Assembly: GCF_021044885.1 (NCBI RefSeq)
Contig: NZ_JAJNOD010000002.1
Span: 470,643-534,642, forward strand
DNA length: 64,000 nucleotides
Direction of reading: 5' to 3'
DNA from: Microbacterium nymphoidis
GTDB taxonomy: Bacteria; Actinomycetota; Actinomycetes; Actinomycetales; Microbacteriaceae
Position numbers and translations under genes: made by a program. Numbering within the stretch: position 1 is the stretch's first letter; each line of letters opens with the position of its first letter. Below the pieces are notes generated by a model. The model was given only the letters and a program-made list of their open reading frames with translations, did no database searches and was not told the origin of the DNA. This document shows positions 17,195-25,359 of this stretch, piece after piece.

Positions 17195-19285
17195 ATGAGC
17201 GAGAACACCCGTGAGGCGGCCCGTCGAATCCTGCGCTCCCTCGTGGGGCGGGAGGATGCGGACTTCCACGACGGGCAGTTCGAGGCGATCGAGGCTCTCG
17301 TGGACGGGCACCGCCGTGCCCTGGTGGTGCAGCGCACCGGGTGGGGAAAATCCGCCGTCTACTTCGTGGCCACGGCCCTGCTGCGCGAGCGCGGTGCCGG
17401 ACCGACTGTCCTGGTCTCTCCGCTGCTCGCGCTCATGCGAGACCAGATCGCGGCCGCCCAGCGCAGCGGGGTGCGCGCGGTGGCCATCAACTCCACCAAC
17501 GCCCACGAATGGGCCACCGTGTCAGCAGCGCTGGAGAACGACGAGATCGACGTGCTGCTGGTCTCGCCGGAGCGGCTGAACAACCCCGCGTTCCGCGAGA
17601 ACCAGCTGCCGTCTCTCGTCCGCCGCATGGGGCTGCTGGTGGTGGACGAGGCGCACTGCATCAGCGACTGGGGGCACGACTTCCGCCCCGACTACCGGCG
17701 CCTGCGCGACCTCATCGCGGATCTCGATCCTGCGGTCCCGGTGCTGGCCACCACGGCCACGGCCAACAGCCGGGTGGTCGCAGACATCGCGGAGCAGATG
17801 GAGACCGCCGACACCGATGTGCTGACCATCCGCGGACCGCTCGCACGGGCATCGCTGCGACTCGGTGTGCTGCGCCTTCCCGACGCGGTCACGCGCCTCG
17901 CCTGGCTCATCACCCACATCGGTGAGCTGTCTGGATCGGGCATCGTCTACACCCTCACCGTCGCCGCGGCGGAAGACACGGCGCGGGCAATGCGCGCCGC
18001 CGGCATCGACGCCTACGCCTACTCCGGTCAGACGCCCGTGGAAGAGCGGGAGGAGCTTGAAGAGAAGCTGCGTCGCAACGAAGTGAAGGCACTCGTCGCC
18101 ACGTCGGCACTGGGTATGGGATTCGACAAGCCCGACCTCGGCTTCGTGGTGCACCTCGGCGCGCCGTCCTCACCGGTGGCCTACTACCAGCAGGTCGGAC
18201 GCGCGGGTCGTGCCACGGATCGTGCCGATGTCCTCTTGCTGCCCGGGCCGGAGGACACGGCGATCTGGGAGTATTTCGCCACCTCGTCCATGCCCGACCA
18301 GGAGCGTGCGGAACGTGTGATCTCCGCTCTCGGCGATGCGCCGCTGTCCACGCCGGCGCTGGAGGCGCGGGTGGATATCCGGCGCTCCCGCCTCGAACTC
18401 CTCCTCAAGGTGCTGGATGTGGACGGTGCCGTCCGGCGGGTGCAGGGCGGCTGGGTCGGCACCGGCCAGCCGTGGGCCTACGACGCCGAGCGTTATGGGC
18501 GAATCGCCGCCGCCCGCCGCGCGGAGCAGGAAGCCATGCTCGCCTACGAGCGCACGGACGAATGTCGCATGATGTTCCTCCAGCGCGCCCTCGATGACGC
18601 CACCGCAGCGCCCTGCGGACGATGCGACAACTGTGCCGGCACATGGATCGACGCGCAGGTCGCCTCCTTCGCGGCGGAGGAGGCACGCACCGCGATGGAC
18701 CGGGTCGGCGCCGTCATTGAGCCGCGCGCTCAGTGGCCCACCGGCATGGCCTCTCTGGGGCTGAGTCTGTCCGGTCGTATCCCGGTGGACGAACGGTACG
18801 ACGAGGGTCGTGCGCTTGCCCGTCTCACCGACCTCGGCTGGGGCAACACCCTGCGTGAGATCTTCGCCGCGGGGGCCGCAGATGCACCCCTGCAACCGGC
18901 CGTGCTCCAGGCCTGCGCGCGAGTGCTGGGGGAGTGGCCGTGGGCGGAGCGACCCGTTGCCGTGGTCTCCGTACCGTCGCGGACTCGCCCGCAACTCGTG
19001 GCGTCCCTCGCGCATGGTCTCGCAGGGCTGGGACGATTGCCATATCTCGGGGAGCTTGCCACCACGGCGGTGGGTGCGCCATCCGAGACGGGCGGCAACA
19101 GCGCCTTCCGCCTGTCGCGCGTGTGGGGGACGCTGGACGCCGCGAGCCTCGATGTCCCCGCGGGGCCGGTGCTGCTCGTCGACGACATCGCCGACAGTCG
19201 CTGGACGCTGCAGGTCGCCTCCTCTGCGCTCCGCGCGGCGGGCGCCACCCGCGTACTGCCCTTCACGCTCGCCCTCCGCGCCTGA
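17195..19285 (+). CDS. recQ: RecQ-family DNA helicase with C-terminal phosphoribosyltransferase-like domain
   Basis: A 696-residue superfamily-2 helicase that unwinds DNA 3'-5' in recombination and repair. Seen in order: RecQ motif 0/I with [10 protein letters not shown], motif [17 protein letters not shown], motif III ATTATA, motif [11 protein letters not shown], and a zinc-binding cysteine set ending CGRCDNC. From about residue 588 the protein continues into a domain that is not part of standard Rec[13 protein letters not shown] and a PRPP-loop-like [13 protein letters not shown] near residues 660-672, typical of type I phosphoribosyltransferases. No HRDC domain is seen. Start ATG 17195 is preceded by AGGGTGGAG. 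Related RecQ-PRTase fusions occur in other actinobacteria. Confidence 0.9.
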   Translation: MSENTREAARRILRSLVGREDADFHDGQFEAIEALVDGHRRALVVQRTGWGKSAVYFVATALLRERGAGPTVLVSPLLALMRDQIAAAQRSGVRAVAINSTNAHEWATVSAALENDEIDVLLVSPERLNNPAFRENQLPSLVRRMGLLVVDEAHCISDWGHDFRPDYRRLRDLIADLDPAVPVLATTATANSRVVADIAEQMETADTDVLTIRGPLARASLRLGVLRLPDAVTRLAWLITHIGELSGSGIVYTLTVAAAEDTARAMRAAGIDAYAYSGQTPVEEREELEEKLRRNEVKALVATSALGMGFDKPDLGFVVHLGAPSSPVAYYQQVGRAGRATDRADVLLLPGPEDTAIWEYFATSSMPDQERAERVISALGDAPLSTPALEARVDIRRSRLELLLKVLDVDGAVRRVQGGWVGTGQPWAYDAERYGRIAAARRAEQEAMLAYERTDECRMMFLQRALDDATAAPCGRCDNCAGTWIDAQVASFAAEEARTAMDRVGAVIEPRAQWPTGMASLGLSLSGRIPVDERYDEGRALARLTDLGWGNTLREIFAAGAADAPLQPAVLQACARVLGEWPWAERPVAVVSVPSRTRPQLVASLAHGLAGLGRLPYLGELATTAVGAPSETGGNSAFRLSRVWGTLDAASLDVPAGPVLLVDDIADSRWTLQVASSALRAAGATRVLPFTLALRA

Positions 19286-19464
19286 CGGCCGCGCGCGAGA
19301 CGGCCGCGCGCGGGACGGCCGGGCGCGGGACGGCTGCGCGCGGGGCGGCTGTGCGCGGGGCGGCTGTGCGCGGGGCGGCTGTGCGCGGGGCGGCTGTGCG
19401 CGGGACGGCTGCGCGTCTGACGGCGTCGTTCCGGACGGCTGCGCTCCTCACGGTGTCCTGCCGG
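19285..19464 (+). repeat. 15-bp tandem repeat (about 12 units) right after the RecQ stop codon
   Basis: Units of the form (A/G)CGGCTGTGCGCGGG run head to tail; units 5-8 are identical and the flanking units drift. The first unit begins on the last base of the recQ stop codon. The unit length is a multiple of three, so all frames stay open, but no ribosome site or protein family is seen. The rest of the gap to tdk holds only the tdk promoter. Confidence 0.85.
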
Positions 19465-19563
19465 ACGTTCGTTTCTGAGGCCTTCGCCGTCGTCCCGAGC
19501 ATCCCGGGGCGGCACACTCGCCCTGCGCGCCGGACTCGGACCGCGGGCATCGGTTCGAGTCCG

Positions 19564-19569
19564 TAGACT
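19564..19569 (+). promoter_or_regulatory. -10 box TAGACT for leaderless tdk
   Basis: TAGACT lies exactly 6 nt before the GTG start of tdk; no Shine-Dalgarno sequence is present. Confidence 0.6.
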
Positions 19570-19575
19570 CTTCCG

Positions 19576-20232
19576 GTGGCCAAACTCTACTTCCGCTATG
19601 GAGCGATGAACTCCGGCAAGTCCACCGCACTGCTCCAGGCCGCGTACAACTACGAGGAGCGCGGTCAGGCCGTGCTGCTGACCAAGCCGGCCATCGACAC
19701 CAAGGGCGCCGGACAGATCGAGTCCCGCCTCGGGATGACCCGTGACGTCGACTTCCTCTTGCATGCGGATGACGATGCGCGGGCCGTGGTGCGCGAGTAC
19801 CGTGAGCGGCACCGCGCGCAGGCCGCGGAGGCGCTGATCCCGGGCGGAGTCGGCGACATCGCGTGCGTGCTCGTGGACGAGGCGCAGTTCCTCACTCCCG
19901 CTCAGATCGATGACCTATTCCGCATTGCGGTCCTGGACGGGATTCCGGTACTGGCATACGGAATTCGCAGCGATTTCCGCACCGCCGCGTTCCCCGGATC
20001 CCGACGGCTGCTGGAGATCGCGCACTCGCTGGAGGAACTGAAGACGATCTGCCGGTGCGGGCGCAAGGCCGTCTTCAACGGTCGCGTGATCGACGGCCGG
20101 TTCGTGTTCGACGGTGATCAGGTGGCCATCGACGCCGCGACCGCGGACGTTCGAGACGAGCACTTCGTCACCTACGAGTCGCTGTGCGGTTCCTGCTACC
20201 TGGAGGAGTCCGGCGGCGTCCTCGCCTCCTGA
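19576..20232 (+). CDS. tdk: Thymidine kinase
   Basis: The 218-residue enzyme phosphorylates thymidine with ATP in the pyrimidine salvage pathway. It has the P-loop GAMNSGKST at 9-17, the Walker B-like CVLVDEAQFL, the GIRSDFRTAAFPGSRRLLEIAHSLEELK lasso-region block and two pairs of zinc cysteines (CRC and LCGSC). These are the type II (TK1-like) features. Start is GTG at 19576, supported by the -10 box; the family start MAKLYFRYG-MNSGKS agrees. Confidence 0.96.
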   Translation: MAKLYFRYGAMNSGKSTALLQAAYNYEERGQAVLLTKPAIDTKGAGQIESRLGMTRDVDFLLHADDDARAVVREYRERHRAQAAEALIPGGVGDIACVLVDEAQFLTPAQIDDLFRIAVLDGIPVLAYGIRSDFRTAAFPGSRRLLEIAHSLEELKTICRCGRKAVFNGRVIDGRFVFDGDQVAIDAATADVRDEHFVTYESLCGSCYLEESGGVLAS

Positions 20233-20345
20233 TCCTCGCCCCCCTCTGCACGCCGGCAAACCCCAGCCCGTCCGAGATGCCCCGCGGCGCCGGGTGTTTC
20301 GGGTGTGCCGGGGTCTTTCGGCGTGCGGCGCGCGTATCGGCGCCG

Positions 20346-20388
20346 TTGTGTGTGGTCCGACCACGGTGATACGCTGTGGTCGGACCAC
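20346..20388 (+). promoter_or_regulatory. Promoter with two GntR-type operators controlling lldR-lldD
   Basis: A -35 like TTGTGT (20346-20351) and a -10 like TACGCT (20370-20375) have an 18-bp spacer. The palindrome GTGGTCCGACCAC (20352-20364) fills the spacer and GTGGTCGGACCAC (20376-20388) covers the transcription start. Both fit the TGGTCNGACCA pattern of LldR/FadR-type regulators, and the next gene encodes such a regulator, so autorepression relieved by lactate or a related acid is likely. Confidence 0.8.
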
Positions 20389-20429
20389 AGTGGCGACCGC
20401 GGGAGCGGCGTTCGAGCAACGGGGCGAGG

Positions 20430-21176
20430 ATGAGCGAGAACACCGGCGAGGCTGCGCCGAAGGCGTGGCAGAGCGTCATCGAGCATGTCGAGTCGCGCCT
20501 GCTGTCCGGCGATCTCGTCCCGGGTGACCGGCTGCCCGGCGAGCGGATCCTGTCGGCAGAACTCGGCGTGGGTCGCTCCAGCGTGCGGGAGGCGCTGCGT
20601 GTGCTGGAAGTCATGGGTCTCATCCGCACCGCCACGGGGTCCGGCCCGAACGCGGGAGCGATCATCGTCGCCACTCCGGAGGGCGGCATGAGCGCCCTGA
20701 TGCGCCTGCAGGTGGCAGCCAGTGGGTTCCGGGTCGCGGATATCGTTCGCACCCGACTGCTGCTGGAGTCGGCCGTCGCCGGCGACCTTGCCCGCGGGGG
20801 AGACCTGTCCGCAGCACTAGCGCTGCTGGACGCCATGGACGCCCCCGATGTCACCGCGGAGGAATTTCTCGCCCTCGATGCTGCATTCCACCTCGCTCTG
20901 GCATCAGCCGCGGGGAACCAGGTCATCATTGCGACCATGGCGGGGCTGCGTCACAGCATCGAGACCTACGTGCGCGATGGCGCGGCTCGCCTCGCGGACT
21001 GGCCCGCGATGGCGGCTCGCCTGCGTGCGGAGCACCGCGGCATCGTGGCCGCGATCCGCGACGGCGACGCCGACGCGGCATCGAGCCGCACACACGATCA
21101 CATCGCCGGCTACTACGCCGCGATCTCCCTCGACCCCCACCACACAGACACCGCACAGCGAGAGGAAAGCGCCTGA
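20430..21176 (+). CDS. lldR: GntR/FadR-family transcriptional regulator, LldR-like
   Basis: The 248-residue protein has an N-terminal winged helix-turn-helix ([37 protein letters not shown]) and a C-terminal all-helical FCD effector domain that in relatives binds lactate or other carboxylates around a metal. The gene overlaps the lactate dehydrogenase gene by one base, and twin operators of the LldR type flank its promoter. This is the arrangement of lactate-responsive repressors. A GGGGCGAGG ribosome site precedes the ATG at 20430. Another 2-hydroxy acid as effector is possible. Confidence 0.85.
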   Translation: MSENTGEAAPKAWQSVIEHVESRLLSGDLVPGDRLPGERILSAELGVGRSSVREALRVLEVMGLIRTATGSGPNAGAIIVATPEGGMSALMRLQVAASGFRVADIVRTRLLLESAVAGDLARGGDLSAALALLDAMDAPDVTAEEFLALDAAFHLALASAAGNQVIIATMAGLRHSIETYVRDGAARLADWPAMAARLRAEHRGIVAAIRDGDADAASSRTHDHIAGYYAAISLDPHHTDTAQREESA

Positions 21177-22534
21177 TGGTCAAGCGCCAGTTCCCGAACC
21201 CCATCGAGCTCGCCGAGCTCATGCGGTTCAAGAAGCCCACCCTCAACCCCACCGATCGTCGCCTCGAGAAGGCGCTCACGATCGCAGACCTCCGCACGAT
21301 CGCACAGCGTCGCACCCCGCGGGCCCCCTTCGACTACACCGAGGGCGCGGCCGAAGGCGAGCTGTCCCTCGCACGCGCGCGGCAGGCATTCGAGGACGTG
21401 GAGTTCCACCCGTCGATCCTGCGCAACGTGCCCGAGGTCGACATGACCACCCAGGTGCTCGGTGGGACGTCGTCGATGCCGTTCGGCATCGCGCCCACGG
21501 GCTTCACGCGGATGATGCAGACCGAGGGCGAGATCGCCGGGTCTGGAGCCGCGGGCGCCGCGGGCATCCCGTTCACGCTCTCGACCCTCGGAACCACGTC
21601 CATCGAGGACGTGAAGGCGAACAATCCCACGGGCCGGAACTGGTTCCAGCTGTACGTGATGCGCGACCGCGAGGTCTCCTACGATCTGGTGCGCCGCGCC
21701 GCTGCGGCAGGCTTCGACACCCTCTTCTTCACCGTGGACACCCCCGTCGCCGGCGCTCGTCTGCGAGACAAGCGCGCGGGCTTCTCGATCCCGCCGCAGC
21801 TCACACCCGGCGTGGTCATCAACGCGATCCCGCGTCCGGCCTGGTGGATCAACTTCCTCACCACCCCGAAGCTCGAGTTCGCGTCGCTGTCCTCCACCGG
21901 CGGCACCGTGGGCGACCTGCTCAACGCCGCGATGGACCCCACGATCTCCTTCGACGATCTGGAGATCATCCGCTCGCTGTGGCCGGGCAAGATCATGGTG
22001 AAGGGTGTGCAGACCGTGGAGGACGCGCTGCTGCTCGCCGACAAGGGCGTGGACGGCATCGTGCTGTCCAACCACGGCGGTCGTCAGCTCGACCGTGCCC
22101 CGATCCCGTTCCACCTGCTGCCGCACGTGGTGAAGGAGCTCGGCTCCGACATGGAGATCCACGTGGACACCGGGATCATGAACGGTGCCGACATCGTGGC
22201 ATCCGTCGCGCTGGGCGCCAAGTTCACGCTCGTCGGTCGCGCGTACCTGTACGGGCTGATGGCCGGTGGCCGCCGCGGTGTCGACAAGACCATCTCGATC
22301 CTCGGCAGCGAGATCGAGCGCACGATGAAGCTGCTGGAGGCCGCGACCATCGAGGAGCTGAGCCCGAAGCACGTCACGCAGCTGTCCCGCCTGCAGCCCA
22401 TCGCGAAGCCGTTCGCCGACGTGGCCGAGGCGATGACCGCGCGCCAGCCGCGGACCGTCCCGGCCAACAAGCCGGCGCGTTCGGCGAAGGCTCCTGCCAA
22501 GGCCGGCAAGGCGAAGGACGTCGCCGCGAGCTGA
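21176..22534 (+). CDS. lldD: FMN-dependent alpha-hydroxy-acid (L-lactate) dehydrogenase
   Basis: The 452-residue protein belongs to the FMN alpha-hydroxy acid dehydrogenase family: [12 protein letters not shown] near the N-terminus, [62 protein letters not shown] with the catalytic His, and the C-terminal FMN-phosphate region [20 protein letters not shown]. Quinone-linked LldD oxidises L-lactate to pyruvate at the membrane. The last 30 residues are a Lys/Ala/Pro-rich tail not found in most LldD proteins. The gene is co-translated with lldR (one-base overlap). L-lactate is the likely substrate from context, but mandelate- or glycolate-type acids cannot be excluded. Confidence 0.88.
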   Translation: MVKRQFPNPIELAELMRFKKPTLNPTDRRLEKALTIADLRTIAQRRTPRAPFDYTEGAAEGELSLARARQAFEDVEFHPSILRNVPEVDMTTQVLGGTSSMPFGIAPTGFTRMMQTEGEIAGSGAAGAAGIPFTLSTLGTTSIEDVKANNPTGRNWFQLYVMRDREVSYDLVRRAAAAGFDTLFFTVDTPVAGARLRDKRAGFSIPPQLTPGVVINAIPRPAWWINFLTTPKLEFASLSSTGGTVGDLLNAAMDPTISFDDLEIIRSLWPGKIMVKGVQTVEDALLLADKGVDGIVLSNHGGRQLDRAPIPFHLLPHVVKELGSDMEIHVDTGIMNGADIVASVALGAKFTLVGRAYLYGLMAGGRRGVDKTISILGSEIERTMKLLEAATIEELSPKHVTQLSRLQPIAKPFADVAEAMTARQPRTVPANKPARSAKAPAKAGKAKDVAAS

Positions 22535-22542
22535 TCATGCGT

Positions 22543-22580
22543 GCGAAGGGCCGGACGGAACCTCCCGCCCGGCCCTTCGC
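22543..22580. terminator. Bidirectional terminator between lldD and the HAD gene
   Basis: Perfect 12-base arms GCGAAGGGCCGG and CCGGCCCTTCGC enclose a 14-base loop between the two convergent genes. T/A-rich flanks are short. Confidence 0.75.
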
Positions 22581-22605
22581 ATTGCCGCCCGCGCAGCGAG
22601 TGCTT

Positions 22606-23373
22606 TCACACCCGGACCGGAAGCTCCAGAAGCAGTGCATCCAGATGTGCGGCGGTGTCTTCCCAGCCCTCGACGGCGCGCGCGGGCACACCCAGTGACA
22701 GCACCGGATAGTCGTTGCCGCCCTCGTCGAGACGGTCGCCGTAGAAGAGCATGTCGGCGAACGCGATACCGGTGGCCTCGGACAGCCGCGTCATCCCGTA
22801 CGCCTTGTCGATGCCGATGCGGGTGATGTCGATGGACGTGGAGCCGCCCGAACGGACCTCGAGATCCGGAAGCAGGGCGGCGACGGCCTCACGCAGGGCG
22901 GACTTCTTCGCGCCCGTGGGATCCCAGGCCTTCTTGTCGGCGAGAGCGGCCTGCTGGCCAAGAGCCGAGAAGGTGATCTGGGAGCCGCGGTCCTCGATCA
23001 CGTCACCGGCCGGACTGGATTCCCACAGCCCGAGCCGCTCCGCCTCAGAGCGCAGTGCGGCGATCGCGCGCTCCTTCTCGTCGTCGGTGAGGTAGTCGGC
23101 GTACACGGCCGTGAAGGACGAACCGTCGTGACGGAAGTACTGGGTGCCGCAGGTGGGCATCAGGTGCATACGGTCCAGGACCGCAGCGGATGTCGAGGGC
23201 AGGTGCGCGAGCACCTGGTTGCGGAACTGCTCCCACTGTCCGCCGGAGATGATCGCGACTTCGACGCGCTCCGCCAGCTCGACGAGCAACTGAGCGATGC
23301 GCGGGTCCACGGGGGACTTCGACGGAGCGAGGGTGTCGTCGAGATCGAAGGCGACGAGCTTCGGTGCAGGCAC
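22606..23373 (-). CDS. HAD-IIB family hydrolase (phosphomannomutase-like fold)
   Basis: The 255-residue protein has HAD motif I VAFDLDDTLAPSK with D10 and D12, motif II in VAIISGGQW, and motif III/IV in DMLFYGDRLDEGGND. The cap and spacing are of the IIB type, and the segments CGTQYF and SIDITRIGIDKAYGM resemble eukaryotic-type phosphomannomutase. A sugar-phosphate phosphatase or phosphomutase role is likely; the real substrate is not visible. The start is GTG with an AAAGGAAG site. It is transcribed away from the tRNA-Pro region and convergent with lldD. Confidence 0.85.
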   Translation of the reverse strand: MPAPKLVAFDLDDTLAPSKSPVDPRIAQLLVELAERVEVAIISGGQWEQFRNQVLAHLPSTSAAVLDRMHLMPTCGTQYFRHDGSSFTAVYADYLTDDEKERAIAALRSEAERLGLWESSPAGDVIEDRGSQITFSALGQQAALADKKAWDPTGAKKSALREAVAALLPDLEVRSGGSTSIDITRIGIDKAYGMTRLSEATGIAFADMLFYGDRLDEGGNDYPVLSLGVPARAVEGWEDTAAHLDALLLELPVRV

Positions 23374-23406
23374 GGCAGTTCTTCCTTTGTGTGAGCGGTG
23401 CCCAGT

Positions 23407-24081
23407 TTATCCAGCGGGGTCTGAACGATGGCCGGATGGGGATCCGCGCATCGCCCACACCACTCCGCCGGCCGCCAGGAGGGCGAGAAGCAGCCCGAGG
23501 GAGGTCAGCAGGATGCTCGGCCAGCCGCGTTCCGGGAGCAGGAAACCGTACGGCACCCACCCGTCGGTGACACCGCGAATCAGGACCACGACGAGCCACA
23601 CCACGGGGTAGGGGAGGAGTAGCCAGAAGTGCTTCCACCGAATGCCGGGGTGATCGCGGATCACGATCCAGTCCAGGAGCATCAGTGCCGGCAGGACGAC
23701 GTGCAGCACGGCGCTCACCCACGGCGGCGCGGCCCCCGTCCCCGGCACCAGCAGGTTGTAGATGACCGCCACGAGGATCATGCACGCGGTGGCGACGGCG
23801 CGCGCGAGTGTGAGCGCGAGCGGTGTGCTCCGTCGCAGAAGTGCCGTCGCACCGGTCGCCACCAGCACGAGCGCGGTGAGAAGGCTGGTCAGATTGGTGA
23901 AGAAGCCGAAGTAGTCGACCAGTGAGATGCGGTGCGTGGAGGAGAGGAGACCGAACGTGTATGTGAGGACACCGAGCACGACCAGGCCGACCGAGACCCG
24001 GGCGACGGCGACTGCCGTCCGGGGAGGCCGGTTCACGGGAGACCGCCCGCGTCGACGGCTCGAGCGAGCAAAGCGCAGCAC
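23407..24081 (-). CDS. Pr6Pr-family membrane protein
   Basis: A membrane protein of up to 224 residues with six hydrophobic segments: VGLVVLGVLTYTFGLL, FFTNLTSLLTALVLVATGA, VATACMILVAVIYNLLVPG, VLHVVLPALMLLDWIVI, HFWLLLPYPVVWLVVVLIRG and ILLTSLGLLLALLAAGGVV. The YFGFFTNLTS, YNLLVPG and DWI segments match the Pr6Pr family common in actinobacteria, function unknown. The start used is GTG at 24081; an in-frame GTG at 24036 would remove the Arg-rich N-terminus and is equally possible, since neither has a clear ribosome site. Confidence 0.75.
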   Translation of the reverse strand: MLRFARSSRRRGRSPVNRPPRTAVAVARVSVGLVVLGVLTYTFGLLSSTHRISLVDYFGFFTNLTSLLTALVLVATGATALLRRSTPLALTLARAVATACMILVAVIYNLLVPGTGAAPPWVSAVLHVVLPALMLLDWIVIRDHPGIRWKHFWLLLPYPVVWLVVVLIRGVTDGWVPYGFLLPERGWPSILLTSLGLLLALLAAGGVVWAMRGSPSGHRSDPAG

Positions 24082-24224
24082 GTCGTGCGGGCGAGTGCCC
24101 GAGCACCGGTCATCAACGCATGCATGATTCCCCCACAGGGTTCGAGACGTCGGTTGCCATTATCCACACGAACCCTCCCGCGAGCGGGACCGGGCGCTGC
24201 GACGGCGAGAGGCACGAGCAGAAA

Positions 24225-24262
24225 CGCCGAAGGGCCGGTCCTGATGAACCGGCCCTTCGGCG
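24225..24262 (-). terminator. Strong hairpin downstream of tRNA-Pro
   Basis: Perfect 15-base arms CGCCGAAGGGCCGGT and its complement enclose an 8-base loop, starting 7 nt beyond the tRNA 3' end on the minus strand. It terminates the tRNA transcript. Confidence 0.8.
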
Positions 24263-24268
24263 ATTGTG

Positions 24269-24342
<74 letters not shown>

Positions 24343-24395
24343 TTGATGACAACTCATTCAGTCTACCTGATCGGGGGAGGTGGTCTTGACCAAAG

Positions 24396-25334
24396 TCACC
24401 CTTTTCGGGGCACGAGCGTGATGAGCGAGGCCTCGGGGCGGCACGCGAAGCGGATTGGCGCGTAGATCGAGTGTCCGAGTCCTGCACTGACGTTGAGCGG
24501 GATCGGGCGTGTCGCGGACGGCCACGAGCTGAGGCCGCGGGACTGCGACAGCGGGATGTCGCAGTTCGCCACCAGGGCGCCCACGCTGGGGATCCGGATC
24601 TGCCCGCCGTGGGTGTGCCCGGCGAAGATCATGTCGGCGCCCTCGGAGGCGAACGCGTCGAGCACGCGCCGGTACGGTGCGTGGGTCACGCCGATGGTGA
24701 GGCGGGGGAGACTGGACTCCTGCGCGCGCAGCGCGGCCGCGTGCCCGGGCAGTTCGTCCAGACGGTCCCACTGCCGATGAGCATCACCCGTGCCGATGAT
24801 GTCGATGCGGTGCCCGCGGATCTCCACGGAGGTCGCGCCATTGTCGACGCTGTTCCAGCCGAGGCCGTCCGCGAGGAAGGAGTCCAGCCCCTCGATGTCG
24901 AGCCGCGGGGCGTCCTCGATGAACTTCGACGGACCCGTGAAGTACCGGAACGGATTGCGCGGTGCCGGACTGAAGACGTCGTTCGAGCCGTAGACGTAGG
25001 CTCCGGGCACGCCCGCGAAACCGGCGAACGCTGCCCGGATGCCGCGGAGGGCATCCTCGTGGCCGAGGTTGTCGCCGGTGTCGATGATCAGGTCAGGACG
25101 CAGCGAGGCGAGCGAGGCGAGCCACGCTTGCTTGCGCACCTGCCACGGCGCCATGTGGACATCAGAGATGTGCAGGATGCGGACAGGGTCGGATCCGTCG
25201 GGCAGCACCGCGACGGTGTGCTGACGGAGGGTGTACAGATGGCGTTCGATGCCGATGCCCCACGTGAGGGCGGCGGTGCCAGCGGCCCCCACCACCCCGA
25301 GGGCGGTGAGGGCCTGGCGTGCTGCGGATCGCAT
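24396..25334 (-). CDS. Membrane-anchored metallophosphoesterase
   Basis: The 312-residue protein has a short N-terminal hydrophobic segment (ALTALGVVGAAGTAALTWGI) and the calcineurin-like metal motifs in order: ILHISDVHMAP, DTGDNLG, GSNDVF (GNHD equivalent), THAPYR and FAGHTHGGQI. The group resembles YkuE/YaeI-type phosphoesterases, which act on the outer face of the membrane on lipid or sugar phosphates. It lies just downstream of the penicillin-binding protein gene on the same strand, so the two are probably co-transcribed. The ATG is 12 nt from an AAGGAG, longer than usual. Confidence 0.87.
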   Translation of the reverse strand: MRSAARQALTALGVVGAAGTAALTWGIGIERHLYTLRQHTVAVLPDGSDPVRILHISDVHMAPWQVRKQAWLASLASLRPDLIIDTGDNLGHEDALRGIRAAFAGFAGVPGAYVYGSNDVFSPAPRNPFRYFTGPSKFIEDAPRLDIEGLDSFLADGLGWNSVDNGATSVEIRGHRIDIIGTGDAHRQWDRLDELPGHAAALRAQESSLPRLTIGVTHAPYRRVLDAFASEGADMIFAGHTHGGQIRIPSVGALVANCDIPLSQSRGLSSWPSATRPIPLNVSAGLGHSIYAPIRFACRPEASLITLVPRKG

Positions 25335-25359
25335 CAGTGAGCGGTGCTCCTTGTCATGG

